Positions 41,906 through 52,892 of a DNA stretch of 64,000 nt are shown piece after piece. Within the stretch, counting starts at the first letter, position 1, and every line of letters begins with the position of its first letter. The notes below the pieces were generated by a model. The model saw nothing but the letters and a program-made list of their open reading frames with translations, made no database searches and was not told where the DNA came from. The stretch is from Dendrolimus kikuchii (Eukaryota > Arthropoda > Insecta > Lepidoptera > Lasiocampidae): contig CM034388.1 of the NCBI GenBank assembly GCA_019925095.2, forward strand, positions 26,480,934 through 26,544,933, written 5' to 3'. A program made the position numbers and the translations under genes.

Positions 41906-44900
41906 GTAAATATATTAAATATTTCATAAGTATCCTTAATTAAATTGTGCCGGAACTGTACCGGGATTCGCATGTACCAGGAGACAGCTGCATCGATTAT
42001 TACGCACTTCGCTTATACCACAAGCTTTATCTCAAAATTGAAATAGTTCATAATGTATCACTCTGTAAATGGTTTCTATAATGGCTAAAAGATTTTATAC
42101 ACTGAATTTAGATCTCTCTTAAATTACTCCAAGCAAAATTCAATTACTAAAATATATATTTAAGTTTTATTTTCTAACTTCAAACACTTGAACCATAGCT
42201 AAAGGGTTGAACTATATTCTAGCACTGCCAATTTTGTTTAACTTGCTTTTCTAAGTCCCTATTTGAATTACATGAATAAAATAGAATTAATTCAACAAAA
42301 TCACACAAAAAATGTGGTTGCTCCTTCTGTCTGTATTATTATCTTTTATATTCAACGTCTAAATCATTGACGTGATTATAGTTCACCTTAAATTACATAA
42401 ATTAAGTGTTTTGTTTTAAATACAGGTTACACGAACCATAACGAAAATAAAACGGTATAATTATCCAAAACAAAAATCACGGGCCCCCAAAAGTACTAGC
42501 ACAAATACTTTCAAGAAAGTCGCTAAATGGTACAGACAACATAAAGCTTTAAACGAATTGATTAGAATTCATAAACAAGACAGAAAAAATGAAAGAGAAC
42601 TCGATAAAAGAATAGAGCTGGAAAGAAAAAGAGAAGCAGATAGAGAAAGGAAGGAAATAGCTAGAGAAATGAAAGAGTTAGAACGCCAAAGTAAAATAGA
42701 ATCAGAAAGGAAAAAAAAATTAATACTACAGGAAAAGAAAGAAATAGAGAAAGAAATGAAGGACCTGGAACGGCAGAGTAAAATAGAAACAGAACGGGAA
42801 AAGAAAGCAATAGAGCTAGAAAGGAAGCAAATAGAGAGAGAAATGAAACAATTAACGCGGCGAAGCAAGAGAGAAACAAAAGTGAAGAAAAATAAACCGC
42901 GTGACATACCCATTCGGGAGCAAGTTGTAGTTGTGAAGCCTTACGCTCCTAAAAAGAAATATACCAAACCAAAAATAAGACATGCCACTGTTAAAGTTAG
43001 AAAAACGTAAGTTGTTCAATTTACTAAAACAACGTTACTAGTCATTTTATTCCAGACTAATGCACGAACAGATTAATATAAGTATCGCAATGAAAGTAAT
43101 CATCCCCTTTACATATATATAATCTACCTCCTAATATACCACCATCATCCATATTAACTACGGTAATACCAATTTTATGACAGTCCTTTCACCCTCAAGC
43201 GGGTCGGCCCGACTGAAGTACAATGACTTATATATAAGTATAGTGCTTCTAGTTCAGTATATATAAACGAATCTAAAATGGCAGCTGGTACTTGCGTTGA
43301 CAGACAGTAGAGTCACCAAAAACGGCTGATCTTCCTTTTTTTCAAATTAATATGTAAATGCAAAAGTCGTTTTTATTTCAAAAAGAACGGCTTTAATATA
43401 TTACGTATTTAGCTGAATGAAGTAACGGTCGACTCCTAAATCTAATAGTTATAAAACTTCATAATGTAGGTACTTAGCTAGAAAAGGACTTTATTCAATT
43501 TTTAATAGTACTGTAACTCTAGCTACATTAGCGGTCTAAATTTTAAAATTGCCTAATGTCGCATAGTGTGACCGTATTTAACTTGGTTCAAAAGCGTTCA
43601 ATTAGACTGCAAAACTTGTTAGCTCATCATAATTTGAGTAGAACATAGTGTTACGAGTTTAGCGGGACTCGAATTAAAATGCCGTTAGAATTATTATAGA
43701 GTTTTTTAGAACTATACAAACACGTATAACACAGGTACAAATATAACCGTATACAAGAAATCCAAACGTAATGCAGAAGGTCGTAATTCATTAAAACGCG
43801 CAAAGTCCGTCACTATTAGATTCCCGAATGTACACACGTCACGCCCGTATCGTAATCGTCGCTCAACTGCCCCCCTCTCTCCATCAGGCCGTCTTTTTAT
43901 ACTTCACGAATGCAAAAGAATCCGCATCACCTGGCTAATAATGCCAATGAGCGAGTACAATAGGACAATAGACTATTCTCCACAATAAATTAGAAACGTA
44001 TGCCAAATAAGGGAACAAAAGAAGACGATCATAAAAGGATTACAATTAGTTCAAATGCCGACACGCAATAATATGTGTGCTTCTACAGATTTGTACGTGG
44101 AATTTGTCTTTGTCGGCGCCTAGATTGTAACAATTTATAACTCTTATAATGATGTTGGTTAAAAATATGATTATAAATATCAAGACTAGTTATTTTTTGC
44201 TTACGTTACACTGGAGAGTAAGTATAGACGAGACTAGTATGCGAGCGAGAGAGCATGATTAGCGCCGCCATTTTAGATTCGTATCTTTAATGAATCAGGT
44301 AATAATACATATAGAATAATAGGAAGCGGTTTTTTGCGATGCGATGTGACCTGACCTGACCCTCCTTTTGGAGGATCAACCTTAAGACCTGTGAAAAAAC
44401 TCGACAACATACAATCGTCTCTCTTTGACATGTATGTATTTATATGGACAGTGAAATAAATAAAACCTGTTATTTTTGTTTGTTTGTAAGCTACAGGCAA
44501 AGGGGTCCACTTATGACCGGTTCTTACATCTGTTTGACATTACTCGTATGGAGCTTGTATCAACTTTTAACCGATAGTAAGGCAAAGGAATATCAAACAA
44601 ATCAAACATCCATGCGGACCCTGGGCGTGAGAGTGAACGCTCCGAATGCAACCGGGAATTAACGCTCGGATGATGATGTGTAAGGCAAAGGAACAGTCCG
44701 TAATATATTATTATGCGAACCGGCTATTAATAGAAAGTGGTTATCCTCACCCATAAACATCTGCAACACCAAGGGAGCCGCTGCACTGCCTACCTCGTTC
44801 AAACTTTAAATATCTGTTTACGCCCCTTTTTGAAGACCCCCATATTGTAGCGCTCTGAGAAAACCTCGGGAGGGAGTTCATTCCATAGCTTGCCCATGCA

Positions 44901-45476
44901 TAGTATGAAGGAGCATGCGCCACGTGAAAATCGGAAATCGAGGAAGTGTTGATGCACTCTCAATCACCGACCAGTGGTGCTATGATAAAAAGGCGACGTA
45001 GGCACCAAATAGAAAGAAAGAAAATTTGTTTTATTTCTAAAAATGCGTCACTTAACAACAATTAATAATAATAGCAAACATAATTAAATTGTATGCCGCA
45101 ATTTATGAAATGAGTTTGCCACTCAGTATTTTACTATGCCGAAACATAGTCCGACAAAGCACTGATTTTCAGTGGACACCTCCAATCAGAAATGTCATGC
45201 GACCGACGGTAAAAACAAGCAAAATTAAAATAACTCAAATAACTACTTAGAACCGTTGTACAGAAAGTTTAAATAGATTTAAAAATAAAGAACATTTCTC
45301 ACATTGTTTTTTAAATAGGTACTTTATAATTTAATCAGTGGTATCTTTTATTTTACAGACACCCAAAGAAAACGCTCTCCGAAAAATGTACGAACTGCTG
45401 CTACCGTCTTTGCTGCCAATTTTATTGCTGCATATCTTTGGCTTTAATAGTTACCATTTACATAATAATTGCGTAG
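41866..45476 (+). CDS. Coiled-coil, Cys-tail protein, paralogue 1 (5' incomplete)
   Basis: Three exons join with matching phases: 41866-41905 (TTTCAG acceptor, CCG|GTAAAT donor), 42426-43006 (AATACAG, AC|GTAAGT) and 45359-45476 (TTTTACAG to TAG). They give 245 visible residues. Exon 1 reads PRHVHYEEPKPLP. The middle exon contains WYRQHKALNEL, then a Lys/Glu/Arg coiled coil with a 29-residue repeat (EMKxLERQSKIE), then a basic stretch. The last exon gives EKCTNCCYRLCCQFYCC and a hydrophobic end. The architecture suggests a tail-anchored or lipidated membrane-associated filamentous protein, which is inference. Exon 1 starts inside a codon, so upstream exons exist but were not found. The same architecture recurs at 52.9-56.05 kb. 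No known family recognised. Confidence 0.75.
42426..43006 (+). CDS. Paralogue 1, coiled-coil exon
   Basis: 193 codons plus two bases. The first about 45 residues are basic (KIKRYNYPKQKSR), followed by about 100 residues of charged heptad-rich helix with two full 29-residue repeats and a partial third, each starting EMK. It ends with a Pro/Lys-rich linker (KPYAPKKKYTKPKIRH). Confidence 0.78.
43007..44732 (+). other. Paralogue 1 last intron, no recognised element
   Basis: No repeats recognised in 43007-44732. Remnants of R310 and of an RT follow before the last exon. Confidence 0.5.
44733..44790 (+). repeat. R310 fragment
   Basis: GAAAGTGGTTATCCTCACCC...CTGCAACACCAAGGG matches the left part of R310. 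Followed by an RT remnant. Confidence 0.55.
44785..45000 (-). pseudogene. RT C-terminal remnant (family D)
   Basis: The minus strand encodes KLWNELPPEVFSERYNMGVF then KKG, matching the WNSLPxxVFxExYNLGVFK end seen at 46670 and 52195. Lies in the last intron of paralogue 1. Confidence 0.6.
45359..45476 (+). CDS. Paralogue 1, last exon: Cys cluster and hydrophobic tail
   Basis: One base completing a Thr codon, then 38 codons and TAG (45474-45476). The sequence is HPKKTLSEKCTNCCYRLCCQ, then FYCC and a hydrophobic C-terminal run ending IIIA. Seven Cys next to a membrane-like segment suggest S-acylation or metal binding (inference). It aligns residue by residue with 55937-56051. Confidence 0.75.
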
Positions 45477-45639
45477 AAGATCATTAAACGTCTTGAGGAG
45501 TCGTTTACTAATGTTTAATGAGGGATACTTGTTCGAAAAGTCGGAACCTGGCTCAAACTTAAAGTTGAAGCTAGTGTAGTACTGCCATAGCAGTGCCACT
45601 GCATTTAAAGCATGAACTCAGACATTATGTATGTATTAT

Positions 45640-46030
45640 GCTCGATTTCTGAGGTACTTTTAACTGTAGTTTATCTGTTCGTTAGCGCTATCGGTTGAAT
45701 AACTTTTAAAATTGCGTTTCTGAACACACCATCGTACGATAAATTTCAGTTTAACTTGGTTCAACTTAACTGACCAATATTGAGCTTTATCCATTCCATA
45801 TCTTTTGTTTGACGTTTATCTGTCATGTCCGGTTTCTGAGGTACTTTTAACTGTAGTTTATCTGTTCGTTAGCGCTATCGATTGAATAACTTATTGCGTT
45901 TCTGAACACACCATCGTATGATAAACTTCTGTTAAACTAGGATCAACTTAACTGACCAATATTAGTTTATTTATTCCATGTCTTTTGTTTGACGTTTTGT
46001 TGCTGACGTTTTTGTTTAATGTAAATAAAT
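45640..46030 (+). repeat. Tandem duplication of about 190 bp
   Basis: TTTCTGAGGTACTTTTAACTG starts copies at about 45645 and 45835. Both run through GACCAATATT and TCTTTTGTTTGACGTTT. Located just 3' of paralogue 1. Confidence 0.82.
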
Positions 46031-46669
46031 ATTAGATATCCCTTCTTAAATAGATCCATCTAGTGGCAAGTTTTGGTACTAGTTGTAGGATTAATAGTTT
46101 ACGAACGCTTCCATACGTATTCAGAAACTCAATAACAGTTAACTTAAGTTTATTTATTACATAACTTTATGGAATCAATTGTTATTGAACTCATAACTGG
46201 TAACCTCGGTAACCGGGCATTACTCAACCAACGTAAGTGTGCACTTCAATCTGATGACGACAAAGTCGCGTACTTATTATACAAGGAAGTATCAAGTGTG
46301 ACGTTAAAGTGCATATTGGTTGAGTCGTCATCTTTTTTTTATAACTATGTATAAATAATTATCATTGCATATGTGGAACAATAAGCTTCCGATCTGTCAT
46401 TCTAGGACTATAAAACTCATTCCAGCGTATTTCTTAAGAATTATTAAGAATTATACTTTTTCAGAAACCTTTTTATACAGTCACAGACGAAAGATGATGT
46501 TTAGTATTTTGTGTTCTATGAAATCTAGCCTTTGATGTTGTAGCCTTATTATTGTTAAATAAATGGAGCAAGAAAAGAATTAACTTGTCTTAACAAGTAC
46601 TTCAATTAATCACTTTTCGTGTGTTAAAAATAGCGATATACAAATATATTTTATATACCTATAGATCTA

Positions 46670-46930
46670 GACAAGCAGACGTACGCACTCACGCCACCGA
46701 TATATGGTGGAAATACCAACGAAGCGGACGAAACGCTATGCTTCCTCTTTCATCATACGCACCGCTGAAGAGTGGAACTCTTTACCGTCGTCTGTTTTTC
46801 CTGAAGAATACAATCTAGGTGTCTTTAAGTCTCGCGTGAACAGGTATCTTCTAGGTAAGCGTGCTCCACCTTAGACTGCATTTCCGCCTGACGTCAGGCG
46901 CAATGTCAGTCAAACGCGAACCTATTCAAT
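46670..46930 (+). pseudogene. RT C-terminal remnant (family D)
   Basis: [20 protein letters not shown] then [15 protein letters not shown] and a stop, in the third frame of 46750-46875. Confidence 0.65.
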
Positions 46931-47654
46931 TAAAAAAAAATCTATCATTTGGACATTTGGCAAATTCCATCGGTACACAGTAAGCAAAATCCTAAATAAA
47001 AAAAAGACAACCACAGACAACGACAAATGAATTTTGTGACATGTGTCAAACTGTACTGTCAACTCTCCGAATCAAATTAAAATCGCAAGAGTACATTAAT
47101 ATAATATGAGAAATAGTACCAAAATGTATAAGTAATATAAGATGTAAATTGGCAGAAAATTCGTAATGGAAAAGGGAAGTACTTGCCGCGTTATCATTCC
47201 TTTATTTAATGCGGTATGTTTCATACTTAATAGTTTAAGAAAATATCTTTTAACGTTCTTAAAGAAGTCTACAAACTTACTCTAACTCAATATGAATAAG
47301 ACCGTAATAGTATAAAATGTCCACCGGCGCCTGTAAAAATCAAAACCTTTCCTTATTACGCTGTACTGATTAAAGTACTCATTACAGAAGGTGGGCGTCA
47401 TTTAGCTGAAGATAGCTCCCTTACTCTACTACTTCTTGTACTTATTACACCACCCTGGTTTAGAGAAAGGGTCCGAAAGCGATAATTGAGAATATATGGT
47501 GAACCAAACTTAAAGAAACCACCGTCCAGTAATATCTACCTGGACTGCTTGATTTATGACCGGTTCTTACCTACCGTTCATTTGCCTTACTATCGGTTGA
47601 AATCTCTATTCATATTATAAATGCGAAAATAACTATCCTATACTATAACTAGTT

Positions 47655-47960
47655 TTATTCGTGCAGGAACGGAGAAAGAATACAATTTCCTGCGGCCGGG
47701 CGGCCTGTCGTAAGAGGCGACAAAACAACCCACAGCTAGGTGGTAGGACATTTGCCCGAATAGATGGCTACCACCCCTGGTCTAGAGCATGCCACCATAA
47801 CAACTTTAAGTTGTATTCCGGCATTAGTGACCAGGTTCCAGACTCACTTAAGAGAGCAGCGGCGCATTTGTAGCACCTTTGGTGTTGCAAATGTCCATAG
47901 GCGATGGTAACCGCTTTCCATCCAGTGGGCGGTCTGCCGGTCTGCTGAACTCCTGCAATT
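47655..47960 (-). repeat. R310 full copy
   Basis: Complete inverted copy, followed by a Helitron-like segment. Confidence 0.88.
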
Positions 47961-48465
47961 TAAAAAAAACTCTGTTCCGTTTTCACGGAAAACTACTGGA
48001 CCGATTTGGCTGAAATTCGGTATATATGTAATTTTAATAATGACGGTAGACAATGGATACTTTTCATCCCGGATAATGAAATAGATTTTGGGATAGATTT
48101 ATGTAAAGGTTGTTATCCCAGAAACTAGGATAGGTTTTGTGATTTTGTCCATGGTCCATGTTATCTATTTTGTCAAGTTTTGTCATTTATGTAGTTTACA
48201 TATAGACAGACGGGGGTGGTATAGTTTGCGATATAAAATTAAGTGAATCTTCCGGGGGCAAATATATAAAAATTTAATACAATGTAATCTGTACCGTACC
48301 GCCTGCTCTTTAAACAAGAGATACGGAATAGAGGTTAATCCGCGGCGCAACCGCGGGGTAAACTCTAGTTTAATATAAAGTAACCTGTATTAATGCTTAC
48401 CATTTAAACTAGAGGCACGCACTACGGTTTGACACGCGGCGCAGCGGGGAAATCTCTAGTTGGAC
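47961..48465 (+). repeat. Helitron-like elements, two 3' ends in series
   Basis: Segments ending GCGGCGCAACCGCGGGGTAAACTCTAG|T (48371) and GGCGCAGCGGGGAAATCTCTAG|T (48460). The front carries GGAAAACTACTGGACCGATTTGGC. Boundaries approximate. Confidence 0.45.
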
Positions 48466-48562
48466 ATAAAATACATACAAGTAATATCAAAATTAAATCG
48501 GAAAGTGAATGATAGTAAGAAACTGGCCATTAGTAAAAGGCGCTCTGTAACTATAATAATAA

Positions 48563-48798
48563 TAATCTGCAGACAAACACACATATGGTATATCCCCAAA
48601 TTAAGCAAGTTACCCTTGTGTTATGGGTAATATACAACGGAGGACTACTCTGCGGCCGATCCCAGACACCCAGACCATAGTAAATTACGAAGAAAATACG
48701 TTTCCGAAATTTACTATACCAGAAATCGAACCCGGAGCCTCTGCGTTGTAGTAAGGTAGGCCGGCAAAGACTTAGCCCGCTCAACCACAGAGGCCGTC
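48563..48798 (-). repeat. SINE-B copy
   Basis: Near full length with a B-box-like GGGTTCGATTTCTGG on the minus strand. Confidence 0.8.
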
Positions 48799-48968
48799 AA
48801 CCGTGTAACTGTGCAAGTAATTTTGGTATTTCTGGTCTGGTAACAAAGACCTTCCAAATTAGTCGCCTTAGCTGTTAAAGATTATCATCACCCAAACTAT
48901 ATGTATGTGTTGTATTGGGGAGATCTAATATATCATAACATTGTATACTATAATAAGATTTTTTTAAT

Positions 48969-49166
48969 AATAATCGGCAGCCATACACCCACGTTGTATA
49001 TCCCCGAGCTAAGCAAGTTTCGCTTGTGTTATGCGTATACAACGGACCACTCTGGGGCCGCTTCCAGACACCCAGACCACAGCAAATAACGGAAAGTTCG
49101 TTTACGAAATTTACGCTGCCAGGGATCGAACCCGGAGATTCTGCGTTCCAACGACAGAGACCATCA
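48969..49166 (-). repeat. SINE-B copy, diverged
   Basis: Same body; GGGTTCGATCCCTGG on the minus strand. Only about 170 bases from the previous copy, same orientation. Confidence 0.75.
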
Positions 49167-49174
49167 AATGTACA

Positions 49175-49425
49175 ATAATATCCAGTATACCTGCCATGTT
49201 TGATCAAGACGGGTTGGCGGGTTTGACACTACAATTATCACAATGTTGTCATCCGGGGCCAACACGTATATTGTAGCAATATGCACGTTAGGTGAGAAAT
49301 ATGCTTAACTCGTGCATGCTTTTGACCTAACGTGCGTATTATTACAATTATACGTGTTGACCGCGGATGAAAACATCGTTATAATTGATTCTGCCACGGT
49401 TCTAATCCGCGTTCGTTGACTTTGG
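49175..49425. repeat. Head-to-head SINE-C pieces forming a palindrome
   Basis: AACACGTATATTGTAGCAATATGCACGTTAGGT is followed about 60 bases later by its near complement (ACCTAACGTGCGTATTATTACAATTATACGTGTT), both derived from the SINE-C body. Confidence 0.6.
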
Positions 49426-49435
49426 GAAGCTATAC

Positions 49436-49590
49436 TAGAATAGATTAGAATACAATACACTTTATTGTTCACCACATATACATGAAATAAACAATTTACA
49501 GTAGTCACATTAAACAGTAAAAGTAAGAGCAATGGGCGGCCTTATCGCTTTAGAGCGATCTCTTTCAGACAAACCGGGCTATGGATTTTA
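49436..49590 (-). repeat. CR1-like LINE (family B) 3' UTR
   Basis: Inverted copy of the same block (CAATGGGCGGCCTTATCGCT, TTAGAGCGATCTCTTTC) with the tail AATACAATACACTTTATTG. Confidence 0.7.
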
Positions 49591-49727
49591 TGAACGGGAT
49601 ATTCGCAAGTATTTGACGGTTTGGTTTGCAAATTAAATACATATCTAAATAGGATATATAGATATCACACAATACGTATACCTAAAATGAATAAAAAAAT
49701 ACTACCACGTATTGAGCTGGTGTTGTA

Positions 49728-50024
49728 GTAATAACAGCCCATAAATGTCCCACTGCTGGGCTCGGGCCTTCCACTATAGAGGAAAAGACAGTATACCCGC
49801 CACGCTTGTCCAAGGCGGCTTGGCAGGCTCGACACATCGGTTATCTCGATGTTCAGGTGGCATCACGATGTTTTCCTTCACCGTTATTAGCGCGTGGTAA
49901 TTGTAACAATATGCATATTAGGTCAGAAAACTGCTTAAGAGGTGCATGCGTTCCGGCCAGGATCGAACTCTCGCCCTCTGAGTCTGGGACGCTTGCGCTA
50001 GCCATTGCGCTACCATGACTACTG
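49728..50024 (-). repeat. SINE-C copy
   Basis: Starts at the tail (CCCATAAATGTCCCACTGCTGGG) and ends at the tRNA-like head (GGCCAGGATCGAACTC...GCGCTACCATG). Confidence 0.82.
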
Positions 50025-50056
50025 TACTTTACTTTGTTTTATACTAATTATAGTTT

Positions 50057-50602
50057 GAGATCCCAGTCACCCCAGACTTACGTGATTTTAGGAAAGATGA
50101 AATTTTCAGGATCGGTAGTTTAACATAAACTTAGAAAGAAATGGATAGTACTCGTTAAGCTGAAAGCGAGGCCGTTTTTCAAGTAGCAGGTATAGGAAAA
50201 TAACCATGCTAATTTATGTCAAAGTAGCAAGGCTAGTGTTTACATATGTCATATAATATGATATTGTTATAAACGAAGATATACAGTTGCCAGACACTTC
50301 CTGTGGGCCGTAACTTTTGACAGACACTTTAAAAAAAAAAGGAACTTACGTCATTTTAGGAAGGCTGAATTTTATATATATATCAAGTATAATATTTTAA
50401 AATATATTCTAATGAGCCAGACAAATCTGACGGGCCAAACATCTTTCCATGGTTATTTTTTACCTTTGATAGCTGCTACCTGAAAAACAGACCCGCTTTC
50501 AGCTTAGCGAGTATCCATTCCTTTCTAAGTTTATGTTAAACTACCGATCCTGAAAATTTTATCTTTCCTAAAATCACGTAAGTCTGGGGTGTCTGGGATC
50601 TC
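50057..50602. mobile_element. 546-bp foldback element with long inverted repeats
   Basis: About 160 bases at each end are inverted copies: GAGATCCCAGTCACCCCAGA at left, and the right end reads TCTGGGGTGTCTGGGATCTC. TA dinucleotides a few bases outside both ends could be the target duplication. No coding potential seen. Confidence 0.82.
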
Positions 50603-51269
50603 TGTCTAAATTAGAAATTCCTCGTCATAATATAAGCTAATATTCTACTTATTTATTAAATAATCAAAGCTCTATTGTAAAAGCTGAGAGTAAACCAAAG
50701 ATAATTTTATTGTTTACAGATAAATAAAAGTGAATAATTTGGCAAAGGAGAAATAACAAATTCTTCTTGATAAATGTATTTTTACGTTCAAGCAAAATAT
50801 AAAAGGTCAGCTCGGCTTTTACAATATTAACATTTTCTTACGGGAGTATTTCTATTTTTAGAAAAGAAATTTATCACTTTGTATATATTAAACTGAGTTT
50901 AGTTATTTAAGGATTTCTGCTGATTTTTATTTTAGGAAACGTTTGGGAGTGAATCTTAATTAAATTCTGAGATCATTATTACAACTATCCTAGAGTTAAG
51001 TTCGCGGTTTTGTGGTCAACTGAGAAGACCGTTGACTACTCTACTATTTTCTTCTGTTTGACACTGTAATCGATATACCATCTAACGACCATGGAATAAA
51101 ACACTTTATCCACACACTTCTTCTTCTACCAAATATACTTCTTCCATGGTAATGACTTGGAGAGGACTTCCCGCCGTTTGTAACCACATTTAGAGGGAAC
51201 TTCCCGCCATGGTTTTCCCTCTGCGCTACGCCATGATATCATAAAAAGAGCATTATAAAATTTATTTGA
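50603..51269. other. No recognised feature
   Basis: 51150-51240 shares GACTTCCCG/TTTTCC.TCTGCGCT words with 16420-16460, perhaps an extended R310 relative. Confidence 0.35.
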
Positions 51270-51382
51270 GGCTGGCAATACTTTGGCAGCACCACTGGTA
51301 TTGCAAACGTCCATAGGTGGTAGTGACCACTTACCATAAGATGAGCCTTCTGTCTGTCTGTTTGCCAGCTTATGGCAATAAA
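51270..51382 (-). repeat. R310 diverged end fragment
   Basis: ATTGCAAACGTCCATAGG...GTCTGTCTGTTTGCC, the left end of R310 inverted. Confidence 0.65.
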
Positions 51383-51789
51383 TTGCCTTGTTAGCTCGGT
51401 TAAGGCTTGTAGCACCGATTTTCAGATCCATTATTATTTTATTGGGAATAAAATAAAGAAGTGTAAAAAAAAACAAATCATTTATCTCTCTTTTATAAAG
51501 ATGCAGATATTTGTGGAAAGACATACAAACATTGATTTTTATTTATATAGATTTTTTAAGCCAGAAATCCTTTCGGGCGTCCTCAGAATGCCCTACCACA
51601 GTTTCATCACAATCTGATCAATGTTTTAGAAACGCATCGAGGACAAACATACAACATTGATTTTGTTTTTATTTATTTTTTTAAACTTTCCGTGTGCTTT
51701 AAAGAACATAGGAAAAAAAATAGCCGAATTATCGAGCAGTTCTTGAGTTTTGCGCTTAGCAACATTCATTTTTATTTACATAGATAGAT

Positions 51790-52085
51790 ATATCCTTTTT
51801 TTTTGGCCAGGGAAAATTAGTTTGAAGACTAAGCTGCGACAGGCACAGAAACCTGGGGGGATGTTCGCGACCCGTGTGAGTCTGGGATTCACCAGATCGA
51901 GGGTGGCACTAGCGTGCCCAGTCAGAACTGGTGCCACGCTATTGCCACTCCCCAGTTAGGGATATCCACTAAAACCCCTGAGTGTGCCGTCCTGCGCCTT
52001 ATGCCAGGGCTACGGGAAAATGGGCTACCCGACTCCGCGGTGCCCTGGCAGGCGTGGAAATAGATATATCCTGCGTCAAGCGTGG
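51790..52085. repeat. GC-rich dispersed-element-like block
   Basis: GC-rich island (GGCACTAGCGTGCCCAGTCAG, then CCTGAGTGTGCCGTCCTGCG) in AT-rich DNA after poly(T). No product recognised. Confidence 0.35.
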
Positions 52086-52194
52086 ACCAAGTCGCGGACA
52101 TATCGTAATACCTAGATATTATTATTATTATTTTATTACGTATAGGTTCACTTCTGACCATTATCTCGCTCGATTTGAGCGGAGATATGGTCTA

Positions 52195-52470
52195 AGATCG
52201 AGCACGCTTACCTAGAAGGTATCTATTCACACGAGACTTAAAGACACCCAGGTTGTAGGTTTCGGGAAAAACAGACTCCGGCAGTGAGTTCCACTCCTTT
52301 GCGGTGCGCATAATGAAGGTGGACTCAAAGCGCTTTGTTCGTATAGGTGGTATGTCCACCATATAGCGGTGCCGCATGCCAGTGCGTCTGGTTGTCCGAT
52401 GATGGAAGGGAGACGGCGGGATGAGATTGGAAAGCTCCAATGCACACTCTCCAAAATGTATCCGATAGAA
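52195..52470 (-). pseudogene. RT C-terminal remnant (family D), open frame
   Basis: About 85 codons are open: [20 protein letters not shown] ... [20 protein letters not shown], ending LLGKRARS*. Typical end of a CR1/jockey-group RT in Lepidoptera. Confidence 0.7.
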
Positions 52471-52526
52471 TTGTACTAAGTGAAAGGCACTTTGTTTTTA
52501 AAATTCTATAACACTAACTCAAATGG

Positions 52527-52805
52527 TTATATCCTTTTGAGTCTGCTTAATAAGTCTGAATGGTCGAGGAGCTGGATGGCTTCGGCATTTATATGATGAT
52601 GAGGCCTTTGCTGAGCCCACGCTTCAGCATACTTTTTAATGACGCCAGCGACGAGGTCCACTTTTATGTCCCGAGTCTGATCATATGTACGATGGCGCAT
52701 TGACGAAGAGCGTAACCATTTTATTTTGGACCCTTTGTGTAATATTTCTACGATATGGGGTATTTCCGATTGATTGTGTATTTTTTTTGGATTTTTGTCA
52801 CCTCT
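52527..52805 (-). CDS. Unassigned open frame, possible terminal exon or remnant
   Basis: 92 codons are open on the minus strand to a TAA at 52529-52527. The peptide includes RSSSMRHRTYDQTRDIKVDL and EAWAQQRPHHHINAEAIQLL, compositionally protein-like. Only one ATG (52700) lies within it, and no strong acceptor is visible. It lies just before an R-T remnant on the same strand (52195-52470) and antisense to the possible 5' exon of paralogue 2. It could be a LINE remnant, a host exon or chance. Confidence 0.3.
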   Translation of the reverse strand, partial: RGDKNPKKIHNQSEIPHIVEILHKGSKIKWLRSSSMRHRTYDQTRDIKVDLVAGVIKKYAEAWAQQRPHHHINAEAIQLLDHSDLLSRLKRI

Positions 52806-52835
52806 TCAGAAGAATTACTACACTTGGACTCATAC
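52755..52835 (+). CDS. Possible 5' exon of paralogue 2 (two incompatible readings)
   Basis: A GTAAGT donor at 52836 ends either a 26-base exon (after CTCTTCAG, 52810-52835, KNYYTWTH, phase-compatible with 52893) or an ATG-started 27-codon stretch from 52755. The latter begins MGYFRLIVYFFWIFVTSSEE, which resembles a signal peptide but is out of phase with the next exon. Only RNA can decide. The region is also covered by an antisense open frame. Confidence 0.3.
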
Positions 52836-52892
52836 GTAAGTAGCTAATTTTATTCTTCATTGTTATGTATTTCCTTTGGATTTGATTTACAG

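Noticed and set aside
42569..42913. Minus-strand Ser/Phe/Leu-rich frame of 114 codons
   Set aside because: Complement of the Lys/Glu coiled-coil exon of paralogue 1; composition is an artefact.
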